A DNA stretch of 64,000 nucleotides from Desulfallas sp. Bu1-1. GTDB taxonomy: Bacteria > Bacillota > Desulfotomaculia > Desulfotomaculales > Desulfallaceae. The notes under the pieces are model-generated. The model was given only the letters and a program-made list of their open reading frames with translations. It had not been told where the DNA came from and made no database searches. Position 1 is the first letter of the stretch. Each line of letters starts with the position of its first letter. A program made the translations under genes and the position numbers. Below, piece by piece: positions 9,538 to 19,351 of the stretch. Location of the stretch: positions 38,238 through 102,237 of the forward strand of contig NZ_JADNRQ010000011.1 of assembly GCF_015594625.1 (NCBI RefSeq), read 5' to 3'.

Positions 9538-10620
9538 GTGCCGCGAGCGGTACAAAATATACTATACGTGCTGGCGGGGACGGTTACACTGCTGGCAATC
9601 TATCTCGCTTTAAGATACGTGGTGCCCGAAATATTTTCCTGGCTGAAATATTTCCTCGTGGTGTTGTTTCCTTTTTTACTGGCTGCCATATTCAGCGTGT
9701 TTATGGAACCGCTGGTTGTGTATTTCAGCCGGGGAAACAGGGTTTCCAGGTTAATTGCTGTTCCACTGGCCATGCTGGTGTTTTTTGGTGGTATAGGCAC
9801 TGTTTTAACATTACTGATCTTAAGATTGGTCAAAGAGTTGAACGATCTGTACCTGGTGCTTCCGGAAAAAATCACAACGATAGAAAACCTTTTTAACACC
9901 TGGGTGGAAAAGGGCGTATTGTTTTACGGAACCCTGCCCAAAGGCATCACCAGCAATCTACAGGACACGATCAATGGCTTGACCATAACGGCGCAGCACC
10001 TGGTGCGGGACTTGTTGTCTGTTTTGGTTCATTTCGTCAGTATGGTGCCCGGTGCCATTATGGTGATTATCATCAGCTTGGTTACAACATACTTTTTCAG
10101 CAAGGACAGGAACAAGATTGCGAACATGTGGCTAAGACTGGTTCCCCCGCCGTGGGGGAAACGTACGATGGAAATCAGCAAGCAGGTTGCCGTCGCGTTT
10201 CAATCCTACGTGCGCGCGCAATTTATTCTAATTTCCATTACCACCCTGATCAGTATTGTGGGTTTACATATTATTGGTACTGATTACGCCTTGACCCTGG
10301 GTTTGCTTGTGGGTATTTTTGACATGATTCCGGTGTTGGGTCCGGGTACCATATACATCCCCTGGGCCGCTTGGGCTTTTATCACGACGGATATTGTGCT
10401 GGGACTGAAATTGACGGTATTATATTTATTGGTAATGGTTGTAAGAGCGGTAATGGAGGCCAAGGTGGTTGCAGTCAATCTTGGATTGCACCCCCTGGCG
10501 GTATTAATGGCCATGTATATCGGGTTGAAAACAATCGGTGTGCTGGGGCTTGTGTTGGGACCGATTATGGTTGTTGCAGTACAAGCCACCGTTAAAGCGG
10601 TACAGTCCGTTCATAAATAA
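9538..10620 (+). CDS. AI-2E/YtvI-family membrane permease
   Basis: A polytopic membrane protein (360 residues from GTG 9538) of the AI-2E transporter superfamily (UPF0118), with two N-terminal hydrophobic hairpins, a central soluble region (about residues 125-205) and C-terminal helices containing the family-typical GIFDMIPVLGPGTIYIPW block. Sporulation protein YtvI belongs to this family, so a sporulation role is possible. GTG 9538 is preferred to GTG 9529 because GAGGTG is spaced 6 bases before it. It is embedded between cdsA and dxr. The substrate is unknown. Confidence 0.85.
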   Translation: MPRAVQNILYVLAGTVTLLAIYLALRYVVPEIFSWLKYFLVVLFPFLLAAIFSVFMEPLVVYFSRGNRVSRLIAVPLAMLVFFGGIGTVLTLLILRLVKELNDLYLVLPEKITTIENLFNTWVEKGVLFYGTLPKGITSNLQDTINGLTITAQHLVRDLLSVLVHFVSMVPGAIMVIIISLVTTYFFSKDRNKIANMWLRLVPPPWGKRTMEISKQVAVAFQSYVRAQFILISITTLISIVGLHIIGTDYALTLGLLVGIFDMIPVLGPGTIYIPWAAWAFITTDIVLGLKLTVLYLLVMVVRAVMEAKVVAVNLGLHPLAVLMAMYIGLKTIGVLGLVLGPIMVVAVQATVKAVQSVHK

Positions 10621-10640
10621 AAGATGGAATGGAGCCGGTT

Positions 10641-11810
10641 ATGAAAAGAATTGCTATTTTGGGCAGTACGGGGTCGATTGGACAGCAGGCTCTGCAGGTT
10701 GTGGATCAATTTGCGGGCGAAATCAGGCCGGTGGCCTTGGCGGCGGGGCGGAACAGGGAACTGCTGCTGCGGCAGGTAAAAAAGTACAAACCACAGCTGG
10801 TGTCCGTGTCCAAAGAAGAGGATGCCGTCTGGCTGCGGGAAGTGCTAGGTAGAGAATCCGGCACCGAAGTATATTGTGGAAATGAAGGTTTGCTGGCCAC
10901 GGCCACGTTTCCGGAAGCGGATACCGTTTTAACCGCCGTTTCGGGCGCGATAGGCCTGAAGCCCACCATGGCGGCCATCCGGTGCGGGAAAAATATTGCC
11001 CTGGCCAATAAGGAAACCCTGGTTGCCGCCGGTGAGCTGGTGGTGAGCCTGGCACAGCGACACAAAGCGGCGATCATGCCGGTGGACAGCGAACATTCGG
11101 CCGTCTGGCAGTGCCTGAACGGTGAAAATTGCGAAGACGTCTCCCAGATCATCCTTACGGCTTCCGGCGGGCCGTTTCGCCTGTTTAAGCGCGAAAAGAT
11201 GGCGGGTATCACACCGGCCATGGCGCTGGAACACCCCAACTGGAAGATGGGGCCCAAGATCACGGTGGACTCGGCCACTTTAATGAACAAGGGCCTTGAA
11301 GTTATCGAAGCCAGGTGGCTGTTCAACATTGACTATAATCGAATCAAAGTGGTGATTCACCCGGAAAGTATCATCCATTCCATGGTGGAGTTCAACGACG
11401 GGTCCGTGATGGCGCAATTGGCCGTTCCCGACATGCGGTTGCCCATTCAGTATGCGTTGACCTATCCCGGGCGCCCCGCATCGAATGTACCCAAGTTACA
11501 ATGGCCGATTCGCAGCCTGACCTTTGAAACGCCCGACCTTGAACGCTTTCCCGCCCTATCCCTGGCCTACGAGGCTGGAAGGGCCGGGGGTACCATGCCC
11601 GCCGTGATGAACGCCGCCAACGAGGTGGCGGTGGCGGCCTTTCTGGCCGGAAAAATCGGGTTTATGGCCATCCCCAAAGTGGTGGAAGAAGTAATGCACG
11701 GGCATAATGCAACTAAGTACGGCACTCTGGAAGAAATCCTGGAAGCGGACGGCTGGGCCCGCCGGAAAGCGGATGAGCTATGCGCCGGTACCGCATCATT
11801 TACTTTGTAA
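10641..11810 (+). CDS. dxr: 1-deoxy-D-xylulose 5-phosphate reductoisomerase
   Basis: Second enzyme of the MEP isoprenoid pathway (389 residues), converting DXP to MEP with NADPH. The N-terminal Rossmann motif AILGSTGSIGQQ and the catalytic/metal regions around VDSEHSAVWQ, TASGGPF and NKGLEVIEA are seen. The start ATG 10641 has GGAG 6 bases upstream; the ATG at 10629 lies within that signal. With ispG 2.3 kb downstream it shows that this organism uses the MEP route to supply UppS. Confidence 0.95.
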   Translation: MKRIAILGSTGSIGQQALQVVDQFAGEIRPVALAAGRNRELLLRQVKKYKPQLVSVSKEEDAVWLREVLGRESGTEVYCGNEGLLATATFPEADTVLTAVSGAIGLKPTMAAIRCGKNIALANKETLVAAGELVVSLAQRHKAAIMPVDSEHSAVWQCLNGENCEDVSQIILTASGGPFRLFKREKMAGITPAMALEHPNWKMGPKITVDSATLMNKGLEVIEARWLFNIDYNRIKVVIHPESIIHSMVEFNDGSVMAQLAVPDMRLPIQYALTYPGRPASNVPKLQWPIRSLTFETPDLERFPALSLAYEAGRAGGTMPAVMNAANEVAVAAFLAGKIGFMAIPKVVEEVMHGHNATKYGTLEEILEADGWARRKADELCAGTASFTL

Positions 11811-11822
11811 AGGATGACGTTT

Positions 11823-12863
11823 ATGACAACTTTTTGGGCAGCTGTTTTTGTATTTGGGATATTAATATTTTTCCATGAACTGGGTCATTTTGCCGTGGCC
11901 AAAGCAGTGGGCATAAAAGTATATGAGTTTAGCCTGGGTTTTGGGCCGAAGTTATTCGGGGTTTCGCGGAGTGGAACAATATACAACCTGCGCTTGCTGC
12001 CGCTGGGCGGCTTTGTGCGTATGGCCGGTATGGATCCCGAGGAAAAGGACATCGAGCCCGGCAAGGGATTTGGTGATAAAACTGTTGCCCAGCGGATGGC
12101 CGTAATCGCGGCCGGCCCTTTAATGAATTTTCTTCTGGCGGTATTATTGCTGGCATTGATCTTCATGTTTCTGGGCTACCCGGTGCCCAACACAACAATA
12201 GCGGAGATAATTCCCGGGGACCCGGCCGACAAGGCGGGCCTGAAGCCCGGTGACGTAATTTACTCCATAGAAGGGGAAAAAATTGATTCCTGGAACGATA
12301 TCACCTCGGCAATAAACAACCGGCCCGGTGAACGGATAACCATGGTGGTGATGAGGGATGGAAACAAATTAACGGTAGACGTGGTGCCCAAGGTTGGAGA
12401 AGGCGGCCGGGGGATGATTGGTTTTTACCCGGGCAGGGATTTAAAACAATTGAACCCCGTTGCCGCGCTGGCAGGTGGTGCGGAGTCGACGTTCAGGGTA
12501 ACGGTATTAATCCTGGATTTCATCGGCAGAATGATCGAGGGCCAGGCCCCAGCCGATCTTGGCGGGCCGGTCAGGGTAATTTGGGAAATCGACCAGGCGG
12601 CCCAAAAAGGGATTTTTTACCTGCTGCAACTGGCGGCCTTTTTGAGTATCAACCTTGGGTTGTTTAACTTGCTCCCCATTCCCGCTTTGGACGGTAGCAG
12701 GATTATGTTTCTCGGCTTTGAAGGTTTGCGCGGGCGTCCCGTAGATCCGGCCAAGGAAAATTTCATTCACCTGGTTGGTTTTGGATTTCTTTTGCTGATG
12801 ATAGTAGTAATAACGTATAATGACATTATTCAACTCTTTATTCAAAATCCCGGGGGGCCTTGA
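11823..12863 (+). CDS. rseP: Site-2 zinc metalloprotease RseP/RasP
   Basis: Intramembrane protease (346 residues) that cleaves anti-sigma factors and signal peptide remnants. The zinc motif HELGH is at residues 18-22 in the first membrane helix, one PDZ domain covers about residues 115-190 ([15 protein letters not shown]), and the third metal ligand is in [10 protein letters not shown] near the C-terminus. The start ATG 11823 is 9 bases after AGG; the ATG at 11814 abuts that signal. It lies 12 bases after dxr, the conserved dxr-rseP pairing. Confidence 0.94.
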   Translation: MTTFWAAVFVFGILIFFHELGHFAVAKAVGIKVYEFSLGFGPKLFGVSRSGTIYNLRLLPLGGFVRMAGMDPEEKDIEPGKGFGDKTVAQRMAVIAAGPLMNFLLAVLLLALIFMFLGYPVPNTTIAEIIPGDPADKAGLKPGDVIYSIEGEKIDSWNDITSAINNRPGERITMVVMRDGNKLTVDVVPKVGEGGRGMIGFYPGRDLKQLNPVAALAGGAESTFRVTVLILDFIGRMIEGQAPADLGGPVRVIWEIDQAAQKGIFYLLQLAAFLSINLGLFNLLPIPALDGSRIMFLGFEGLRGRPVDPAKENFIHLVGFGFLLLMIVVITYNDIIQLFIQNPGGP

Positions 12864-12915
12864 CGGTGGGGACAACCAGGCTCAACGACATCATCAACCC
12901 GGAGGTTTAATCCAA

Positions 12916-13992
12916 ATGAAGCGCAGAAAAAGCAGGCCGGTGCAACTGGGCGGGGTAACAGTGGGTGGGGACGCCCCCGTTTCCGTGCAGTCCATGACCA
13001 ATACCGACACTCGCGACGCCGCCGCGACCATAGCGCAAATCCGTCGGCTTGTTCAGGCCGGTTGCGAAATTGTCAGGGTTGCCGTACCCGACCGGGAAGC
13101 CGCCCGGGCGCTGTCTGAAATCAAGAAAAACATAACCATTCCGCTTGTGGCCGATATCCACTTCGATTATCGGCTGGCCCTTGCGGCCATCGAAGCGGGG
13201 GTGGACGGGCTGCGCATCAACCCGGGCAACATTGGCGGCAGGGATAAGGTGGCGGAGGTTGTCAAGGCGGCCGGGCGAAAAAAGATTCCGATTCGTATCG
13301 GCGTCAATGCCGGATCGTTGGAAAAGGACCTGGCGGGAGACGGGGAAATAACCCCGGAAGCCATGGTGGAGAGTGCGCTGAGACACATAGCTATTCTGGA
13401 GGACCTGAATTTTTTCGACATTAAAATATCGCTTAAAGCTTCGGACGTGCCGTTAATGATCAACGCCTACCGCTTGCTTGCCGGTAAAGTGGACTACCCC
13501 CTGCATGTCGGCGTGACAGAGGCGGGAACGGTGCTCCGGGGCAGCATTAAATCGGCCGTGGGGATCGGAATCCTGTTATGGGAAGGCATCGGGGACACCA
13601 TCCGGGTTTCCCTTACGGGCGACCCCATTCAGGAAGTGCGGGCGGCTTATGAAATATTAAGGGCTTTGGGGTTAAGACGTCGCGGGGTGGAAATAATCTC
13701 CTGCCCTACTTGCGGCAGGACGCAAATTGATTTGATTAACATCGCATGCGCGGTGGAAGACCGGCTGGCCGGGCTGGATATGCCGCTCCGGGTTGCGGTG
13801 ATGGGTTGCGTCGTAAATGGCCCGGGTGAGGCCAGGCATGCCGATGTCGGTATCGCCGGCGGCAAGGGAGAGGGCCTGATTTTCCGAAAGGGCCGGGTGA
13901 TCAGGAAAGTTCCTGAAGCATTGCTGGTGGAAGAGCTGGTCAAGGAAATAGACGATCTTGTTAATGGGAGGAATCGGGATGAGGGTTTCTAA
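12916..13992 (+). CDS. ispG: 4-hydroxy-3-methylbut-2-en-1-yl diphosphate synthase IspG (GcpE)
   Basis: [4Fe-4S] enzyme of the MEP pathway (358 residues) producing HMBPP. The TIM-barrel N-terminal half contains [11 protein letters not shown] and [12 protein letters not shown]. The C-terminal cluster-binding part has SCPTCGRTQ and [11 protein letters not shown], giving the three conserved cysteines. The start is ATG 12916 behind GGAGG; a frame open from 12820 overlaps rseP and is not supported. The 3' end overlaps proS by 14 bases. The electron donor could be the upstream ferredoxin, but that is only a guess. Confidence 0.95.
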   Translation: MKRRKSRPVQLGGVTVGGDAPVSVQSMTNTDTRDAAATIAQIRRLVQAGCEIVRVAVPDREAARALSEIKKNITIPLVADIHFDYRLALAAIEAGVDGLRINPGNIGGRDKVAEVVKAAGRKKIPIRIGVNAGSLEKDLAGDGEITPEAMVESALRHIAILEDLNFFDIKISLKASDVPLMINAYRLLAGKVDYPLHVGVTEAGTVLRGSIKSAVGIGILLWEGIGDTIRVSLTGDPIQEVRAAYEILRALGLRRRGVEIISCPTCGRTQIDLINIACAVEDRLAGLDMPLRVAVMGCVVNGPGEARHADVGIAGGKGEGLIFRKGRVIRKVPEALLVEELVKEIDDLVNGRNRDEGF

Positions 13993-15700
13993 TCTGTTAA
14001 TGCCGACCCTGCGGGAGTTGCCCGCGGAAGCGGAGGTGGTGAGCCACCAATTGCTACTGCGCGCGGGTTTTATTCGCAAAGCGGCGGCCGGCGTCTACAC
14101 ACTGCTGCCCCTGGCCTGGCGAGTGATTCGTAAAATCGAGCAAATTATCAGGGAAGAGATGGACAGGCAGGGCGGGCAGGAACTGATGATGCCCATTATC
14201 CAACCCGCGGAACTTTGGCATGAATCGGGACGCTGGGACGTGTACGGCCCTGAATTATTCAGACTCAAGGACAGGCACGGCAGGGACTTTTGCCTGGGCC
14301 CCACCCACGAGGAAATTATTACGGCCTTAATCCGGGGTGAGATTAATTCCTATAAGCAACTGCCCCTGCTGTTGTACCAAATTCAAAACAAGTACCGCGA
14401 TGAGCGCCGGCCTCGTTTCGGCCTGCTGCGCGGCAGGGAGTTTATTATGAAGGATTTGTATTCCTTCGACCGGGACGAGGCGGGTTTGGACATCAGCTAT
14501 AATAAGATGTTTGAAGCGTATACCAATGTTTTTCGTCGGTGCGGGTTGCGCTTCAGGCCCGTGGTGGCGGATTCCGGGGCCATCGGAGGAAGCGATACTC
14601 ATGAGTTTGCGGTACTGGCTGAATCGGGCGAGGCCACGATTTTATATTGCGAAAACGATGAGTGCGGTTACGCTGCCAACGAGGAGCGGGCCGAGGCGGT
14701 TGCTTCCACTTCAACCGGCAATATGGCACCCCTGGAAATGAAAAAAATAAGCACGCCGGACTGTCGCACCATTGAGGAAGTTGCATTGTTTTTAAAGCTT
14801 CCGCCCGAGAAAATGATTAAAACCATGATTTACTCCACCGAAAAGGAAACTGTGGCTGCAATGGTAAGGGGCGACCGGGAAATTAACGAAGTCAAGCTTT
14901 ATAACGCCCTGGGTTGTATCAGGTTGGACCTGGCGGATGAAGAGACGGTTTTAAGGGTAACCGGTGCCCCGGCTGGATTTGCCGGTCCGGTCAATTTGAA
15001 GGGTGTCAAACTGGTAGCGGACCGCGAGGTTATGACGCTGGCAAATGCTGTATGCGGTGCCAACGAAAACGATTACCACCTGGTCAACGTTAATCCCGGC
15101 AGGGACTTTAAACCGGACATAATTGCAGATATCCGCCTGGTCAAGGCCGGCGAACCATGCCCTGTGTGTGGCGCAGGCCTGCACGAGGCCAAAGGGATCG
15201 AAGTGGGTCAAATCTTTAAACTGGGCGACAAGTACAGCAAGGCCCTGGGGGCCACTTTTTTAGATGAAAATGGTAAAGCCAGGCCGTTTATCATGGGTTG
15301 TTACGGTATCGGTGTGACCAGAACCATGGCCGCCGCCGTTGAACAAAATCACGACGAGCGGGGCATTAAGTGGCCCGTACAAATCGCGCCTTACCACGTT
15401 ATCGTGGTTCCGGTGAGCACCAAGGATAAAGACCAGGTTAACGCCGCCGAGGAAATTTACCAAAATCTCGTCACCGGCGGGGTGGAAACGGTAATTGACG
15501 ACAGGCCGGAACGGGCCGGGGTCAAATTCAAGGATGCGGACCTGGTAGGTTACCCCATCCGCATCACCGTTGGAGCAAAAGGTTTGGCGGAGGGTAAAGT
15601 GGAATTATATTCGCGGCTTGAGGAACAAACAATGATGGTGCCGCTGGGTGATGTGGTTAATGCCGTTAAATCTAAATTGCGGGAACTGGCCGCTGGTTAA
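13979..15700 (+). CDS. proS: Prolyl-tRNA synthetase, bacterial type with editing domain
   Basis: Class II aminoacyl-tRNA synthetase (573 residues). Class II motif 2 is in the [21 protein letters not shown] region and motif 3 in the [13 protein letters not shown] region. The long insertion between them (roughly residues 225-400) is the INS editing domain that hydrolyses Ala-tRNAPro. The C-terminal anticodon-binding domain covers about residues 465-573. The start ATG 13979 follows GGGAGG with 7-base spacing. No T-box leader is present, since the gene begins inside ispG. Confidence 0.95.
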   Translation: MRVSNLLMPTLRELPAEAEVVSHQLLLRAGFIRKAAAGVYTLLPLAWRVIRKIEQIIREEMDRQGGQELMMPIIQPAELWHESGRWDVYGPELFRLKDRHGRDFCLGPTHEEIITALIRGEINSYKQLPLLLYQIQNKYRDERRPRFGLLRGREFIMKDLYSFDRDEAGLDISYNKMFEAYTNVFRRCGLRFRPVVADSGAIGGSDTHEFAVLAESGEATILYCENDECGYAANEERAEAVASTSTGNMAPLEMKKISTPDCRTIEEVALFLKLPPEKMIKTMIYSTEKETVAAMVRGDREINEVKLYNALGCIRLDLADEETVLRVTGAPAGFAGPVNLKGVKLVADREVMTLANAVCGANENDYHLVNVNPGRDFKPDIIADIRLVKAGEPCPVCGAGLHEAKGIEVGQIFKLGDKYSKALGATFLDENGKARPFIMGCYGIGVTRTMAAAVEQNHDERGIKWPVQIAPYHVIVVPVSTKDKDQVNAAEEIYQNLVTGGVETVIDDRPERAGVKFKDADLVGYPIRITVGAKGLAEGKVELYSRLEEQTMMVPLGDVVNAVKSKLRELAAG

Positions 15701-15752
15701 ATTGACCCGTAACTTCCGGTTTCGTAATGCGGTATATGAAATACTCCCAAAA

Positions 15753-15777
15753 CCACCGGGGTAAAACCGGCCGGTGG
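15753..15777 (+). other. Hairpin and short tandem repeat after proS
   Basis: The arms CCACCGG (15753-15759) and CCGGTGG (15771-15777) form a stable hairpin without a T run. At 15812-15829 the 9-base unit TCTAGCGGT occurs twice in tandem, just before the yceD promoter. The hairpin may be a processing or stability element at the end of the uppS-proS transcript. Confidence 0.35.
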
Positions 15778-15840
15778 ACAACCGGCATATGTTCGGCGAA
15801 AGACGGGTGAGTCTAGCGGTTCTAGCGGTTCTTTGTTGTC

Positions 15841-15869
15841 TTGACAAAGATCATTCATGTTTATATAAT
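15841..15869 (+). promoter_or_regulatory. Consensus sigma-A promoter of yceD-rpmF
   Basis: A perfect TTGACA (15841-15846), 17-base spacer and perfect TATAAT (15864-15869). It is the strongest vegetative promoter in the window and suits high expression of ribosomal protein L32. Transcription would start near 15876, 25 bases before the yceD ATG. Confidence 0.9.
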
Positions 15870-15900
15870 TTTACCTGTTGAATAGCAGGAGGGGTAATTC

Positions 15901-16410
15901 ATGCCCTTTTTGGATGTTGAACGTTTAAAGAAGGTCAAAGGGGAGCGGAAACGGGTTTCCTTTGACAGCGATCTGTCCCCGATACCCGTGGACGGCAATG
16001 AAATAAATTTACTTAAACCGGCGCATTTTGACCTGACGCTAACCAACGTGGGCAACGCCATCACGGTGGAAGGCAGTTTTACGGTCGACCTGGAAGTGCA
16101 GTGCGGCCGGTGCCTGGGGAACTTTGTCCTATCTCTGAGTCCGGATTTTTCGGAAACCTATTACGACCGGTCTCAGCCGGTGCCCGGTCCCTTAAGGGAG
16201 GACTGGATTTCCTTTTCCGGCGATACAATAGATATTACGCCGGAGGTGGAAAACGCCATTATACTCAATTTACCCATGCGCTTTGTTTGTTCGGAACAAT
16301 GCCGTGGTTTATGTCCCGTATGCGGAACCGACCTGAACAAGAAACAATGCGACTGCGTTCAGGAGAATATTGATCTACGCATGGCCAAACTCAAGGAACT
16401 ACTGAAATAA
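15901..16410 (+). CDS. yceD: DUF177 (YceD) family metal-binding-like protein
   Basis: A 169-residue member of the YceD/DUF177 family, nearly always found before rpmF and implicated in 23S rRNA metabolism. The central CGRCLGNF block holds Cys68 and Cys71. The C-terminal part is rich in cysteines (130, 134, 138, 141, 150, 152; CSEQCRGLCPVCGTDLNKKQ), a zinc-ribbon-like arrangement typical of Gram-positive members. The ATG is behind AGGAGGGGTAATTC. It is transcribed with rpmF 12 bases downstream. Confidence 0.9.
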   Translation: MPFLDVERLKKVKGERKRVSFDSDLSPIPVDGNEINLLKPAHFDLTLTNVGNAITVEGSFTVDLEVQCGRCLGNFVLSLSPDFSETYYDRSQPVPGPLREDWISFSGDTIDITPEVENAIILNLPMRFVCSEQCRGLCPVCGTDLNKKQCDCVQENIDLRMAKLKELLK

Positions 16411-16422
16411 GGGGGTGGAGAC

Positions 16423-16599
16423 ATGGGAGTACCCAAGAGGAAAAGATCCAAACAACGTAACCGGCAGCGCAGGGCGCAACAAAAAATTGAAGCCCCCAAG
16501 CTGGTGGAATGCCCGCAATGTCATGAGCTGATAGTGCCGCACCGGGCTTGCGCGGAGTGCGGGTACTATAAGGGAAGGAAAGCAGTTGCAGTTAAATAA
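16423..16599 (+). CDS. rpmF: 50S ribosomal protein L32
   Basis: Large-subunit protein L32 (58 residues). The basic N-terminus MGVPKRKRSKQRNRQRRA and the zinc ribbon with CPQC (30-33) and CAEC (43-46) pairs are complete, so this is the zinc-binding (C+) form. The start ATG follows GGGGGTGGAGAC. It ends just before a strong terminator. Confidence 0.96.
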   Translation: MGVPKRKRSKQRNRQRRAQQKIEAPKLVECPQCHELIVPHRACAECGYYKGRKAVAVK

Positions 16600-16611
16600 A
16601 GGAAGGATTGT

Positions 16612-16645
16612 TAAAAATAAGCTCGAAAAAGAGCTTATTTTTTTA
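16612..16645 (+). terminator. Intrinsic terminator after rpmF
   Basis: An AAATAAGCTC arm and a GAGCTTATTT arm surround a small A-rich loop and are followed by a T tract. It separates yceD-rpmF from the FapR-controlled operon. Confidence 0.88.
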
Positions 16646-16657
16646 TGTCACGGGCAG

Positions 16658-16686
16658 TTGCTTTTTGCTCCCAGCTGAGGTATACT
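16658..16686 (+). promoter_or_regulatory. Sigma-A-type promoter of the fap/fab operon
   Basis: TTGCTT (16658-16663) and TATACT (16681-16686) are separated by 17 bases. The predicted transcription start near 16693 falls inside the FapR palindrome. Confidence 0.78.
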
Positions 16687-16690
16687 CTGC

Positions 16691-16709
16691 ATTAGTACCT
16701 GGTACTAAT
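16691..16709 (+). promoter_or_regulatory. FapR operator (perfect 19-base palindrome)
   Basis: ATTAGTACC-T-GGTACTAAT is a perfect inverted repeat around one central base and matches the known FapR recognition pattern. It begins 4 bases after the -10 element, so bound FapR would block initiation. Malonyl-CoA or malonyl-ACP releases FapR in the characterised systems. The site sits upstream of fapR itself, giving autoregulation of the operon. Confidence 0.9.
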
Positions 16710-16741
16710 AATAATCAGGTATGCTCAAACAGGTGTTTAAC

Positions 16742-17332
16742 ATGAGTAAGAACGGTCAGGCAAAACTGGAAAGACACAGGCTTTTAAGCAGGTACCTGCA
16801 GGGTAATCCTTTTTTAACCGACGAGGACCTGGCCCATATACTGGGGGTGAGTATTCAGACCATCAGGCTGGACAGGGCGGATTTAAACATCCCCGAGATG
16901 CGGGAGCGGGTGAAAAAAATGGCCCGGGGGGTTTACCGCCATTTGCGGGCCATAACGGGCAAGGAAATCGTGGGTGAGCTGGTGGAACTCGAGGTGGGCC
17001 GGGAAGGGTTGTCCATACTCAACGTCACTGAAGAGATGACTCTCCAGAAGACGCGGGTGCTGGACGGGCGGTACCTGTTCGCTCAGGCCAACTCGCTGGC
17101 CCTGGCTCTCATCGACACCGATGTGGCCCTTACCGGTACCGCCAAGGTAAGCTTTAAAAGGCCGGTGTTCAAAGGGGAAAAAGTACTGGCCAGGGCGATT
17201 ATCACCAGGAAAAAAGGTAATAAATATATGGTAAGGATTTCATCTTATGTTAAGGACGAACTGGTTTTCCAGGGAAAATTCCTGGTTTTTGACCTGTCCG
17301 AGGAGGTACGACGACTTGAAAATAGCCCTTGA
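16742..17332 (+). CDS. fapR: Fatty acid and phospholipid biosynthesis repressor FapR
   Basis: Malonyl-CoA-sensing repressor (196 residues) of lipid synthesis genes. The N-terminal DeoR-like helix-turn-helix (about residues 15-50, DEDLAHILGVSIQTIRLDR) is followed by a linker helix and a thioesterase-like hot-dog domain (about 75-190) that binds malonyl-CoA. The start ATG 16742 is 7 bases after AGGTG; the ATG at 16721 lacks a binding site. It overlaps plsX by 17 bases. The operator immediately upstream confirms the assignment. Confidence 0.95.
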   Translation: MSKNGQAKLERHRLLSRYLQGNPFLTDEDLAHILGVSIQTIRLDRADLNIPEMRERVKKMARGVYRHLRAITGKEIVGELVELEVGREGLSILNVTEEMTLQKTRVLDGRYLFAQANSLALALIDTDVALTGTAKVSFKRPVFKGEKVLARAIITRKKGNKYMVRISSYVKDELVFQGKFLVFDLSEEVRRLENSP

Positions 17333-18332
17333 TGCCATGGGTGGCGATTACGCGCCCCGGGAAATCGTAAGGGGCGCCTGGGAAGCATGCCGGGAAACCG
17401 GCCAGAAAGTAATCCTGGTGGGCAACCAGGATATCTTGCGGCAGGAACTTGAGCTGTTGGAACCGTGCGCCGGACTGGAAATCGTCCACGCTCCCGAATT
17501 TATCGCCATGGAGGAAGCCCCGGCAACGGCGGTGCGCCGCAAAAGAAACGCGTCGGTGGTGATCGCCGCGGAACTGGTGCGCAGCGGCGATGCTGCCGCC
17601 ATGGTTTCCGCCGGGAGCACCGGCGCCACCATGGCGGCGGCGCTTTTGCGTTGGGGACGCATCCCCGGCATCGATCGCCCGGCCATTGCGGGGGTACTGC
17701 CCACCGAACGGGGTGTAACCATATTGCTTGACGTGGGAGCCAATGTTGATTGCAAGCCCAAGCATCTCCTGCAGTTTGCAGTCATGGGTTCCCTTTACGC
17801 GCGGAATGTTTTGGGAGTGGAAAATCCCCGGGTGGGCCTGGTCAACGTGGGGGAGGAAAGCACCAAGGGCAACGAACTGACCCAGGAAACATACCCGCTG
17901 TTGCGCGAATCCGGTTTGAACTTCTACGGCAACATCGAGGGCAGGGATGTTTTTCAAGGCACCGTTGATGTGGCGGTTTGCGACGGGTTTGTGGGCAACG
18001 TGGTGCTGAAAACCGGCGAAGGCCTGGCGACGGTATTAATGAAAATGATTAAAAACGAACTGCAACAGAGCGGGCTGTCTAAAATCGGGGCCGTGCTGGC
18101 CCTGCCCGCGTTGAAGAATCTCAAAAAAAGGCTGGATTATTCCGAGTACGGCGGTGCGCCGCTCCTGGGGGTCAACGGGGTGGCCATAGTGTGCCACGGC
18201 AGTTCCCGGGCCCTGGCCATTAAAAACGCCATTAACCGGGCCAGGGAGTCGGTTGAAACCGGACTTGTCGGTTCCATTGGCGCCAGCCTGAACAATCCAG
18301 TTGGAGAGGTCGAGTTTGTCAATGAAATGTGA
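17316..18332 (+). CDS. plsX: Phosphate acyltransferase PlsX
   Basis: Makes acyl-phosphate from acyl-ACP for PlsY, the first committed step of phospholipid synthesis (338 residues). The N-terminus KIALDAMGGDYAP and the blocks GSTGATMAAAL and LLDVGANVDCKP are family-diagnostic. The start is TTG 17316, 9 bases after AGGAGG; the frame extends to an ATG at 17247 inside fapR without support. It overlaps both fapR and the start of fabH, indicating tight coupling. Confidence 0.95.
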   Translation: MKIALDAMGGDYAPREIVRGAWEACRETGQKVILVGNQDILRQELELLEPCAGLEIVHAPEFIAMEEAPATAVRRKRNASVVIAAELVRSGDAAAMVSAGSTGATMAAALLRWGRIPGIDRPAIAGVLPTERGVTILLDVGANVDCKPKHLLQFAVMGSLYARNVLGVENPRVGLVNVGEESTKGNELTQETYPLLRESGLNFYGNIEGRDVFQGTVDVAVCDGFVGNVVLKTGEGLATVLMKMIKNELQQSGLSKIGAVLALPALKNLKKRLDYSEYGGAPLLGVNGVAIVCHGSSRALAIKNAINRARESVETGLVGSIGASLNNPVGEVEFVNEM

Positions 18333-19329
18333 TCAACCCCGAGCGGGTATTGTGGGGCTGGGGACTTACGTGCCCGAGCGAGTGCTTACCAATGAAGAAC
18401 TGCAACAAATGGTGGATACCAGCGATGAGTGGATTCGTGCCCGCACGGGGATCCGTGAGAGGCGGGTGGCCTCTCCGGATGAGGCCGCTTCCGACCTGGC
18501 GCTGGTTGCGTGTCAAAGGGCGCTGGAAGATGCCGGTATCGGGCCGGATGAGATCGATCTGATCATTGCGGCCACCAACACACCCGATATGCTTTTCCCG
18601 GCCACCGCGTGCCTGTTGCAGGACAGGATCGGGGCTGCCGGCGCCGGAGCTTTTGACCTGCTGGCGGGTTGTACCGGCTTTATCTACGGGGTCGCCGTGG
18701 GAGCACAGTTTATCACCGCCGGTGCGGCGCGGACGGTGCTGGTGGTCGGGGCGGAGGCGCTGACAAGGATCATCAACTGGCAGGACCGTAACACCTGCGT
18801 ACTTTTCGGCGACGGTGCGGGAGCGGTTGTGCTGCGCGAGGTGCCAGGCGACCGGGGTATTCTTTCCACCGTGCTGGGTGCGGATGGCAGCGGTGCCCGC
18901 CACCTGTATATGCCGGCCGGTGGTTCCAGGCTGCCGGCTTCCGCTGAAACAGTGGCTAAAGGTTTGCATTATGTGCATATGAACGGCCGGGAAGTATTTA
19001 AATTTGCTGTGCGGGCCATGGAGGACGGCGCCCGGGAAGTGCTGCGCCGGGCCGGGCTGACCGGGGCGGACGTGGATTTTCTGATCCCGCACCAGGCCAA
19101 CATCCGCATCATTGAACACGCCGCGAAGAAGATGAATTTACCCATGGACCGGGTGGCCGTCAATGTCGACCGGTACGGCAACACTTCCACGGCATCGATT
19201 CCGCTGGCACTGGAGGAATCTGTAAAGAAAGGCAAGATCAAAGACGGGGACAACGTCGTGATGGTTGGTTTCGGCGCCGGCCTCACCTGGGCTGGCTTGT
19301 TAATCAGATGGTATGATTACAAAAAATAA
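18322..19329 (+). CDS. fabH: 3-oxoacyl-ACP synthase III FabH
   Basis: Initiating condensing enzyme of type II fatty acid synthesis (335 residues), joining acyl-CoA with malonyl-ACP. The catalytic triad is visible: Cys117 (LLAGCTGF), His257 (IPHQANIRI) and Asn287 (DRYGNTSTAS). GAGAGGT lies 11 bases before the ATG at 18322 and 5 bases before an in-frame TTG at 18316, so initiation at the TTG (two residues longer) is possible. It overlaps the plsX stop region by 11 bases. Confidence 0.95.
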   Translation: MKCDQPRAGIVGLGTYVPERVLTNEELQQMVDTSDEWIRARTGIRERRVASPDEAASDLALVACQRALEDAGIGPDEIDLIIAATNTPDMLFPATACLLQDRIGAAGAGAFDLLAGCTGFIYGVAVGAQFITAGAARTVLVVGAEALTRIINWQDRNTCVLFGDGAGAVVLREVPGDRGILSTVLGADGSGARHLYMPAGGSRLPASAETVAKGLHYVHMNGREVFKFAVRAMEDGAREVLRRAGLTGADVDFLIPHQANIRIIEHAAKKMNLPMDRVAVNVDRYGNTSTASIPLALEESVKKGKIKDGDNVVMVGFGAGLTWAGLLIRWYDYKK

Positions 19330-19351
19330 TCGACTCAAGGAGGGTAAGGCC

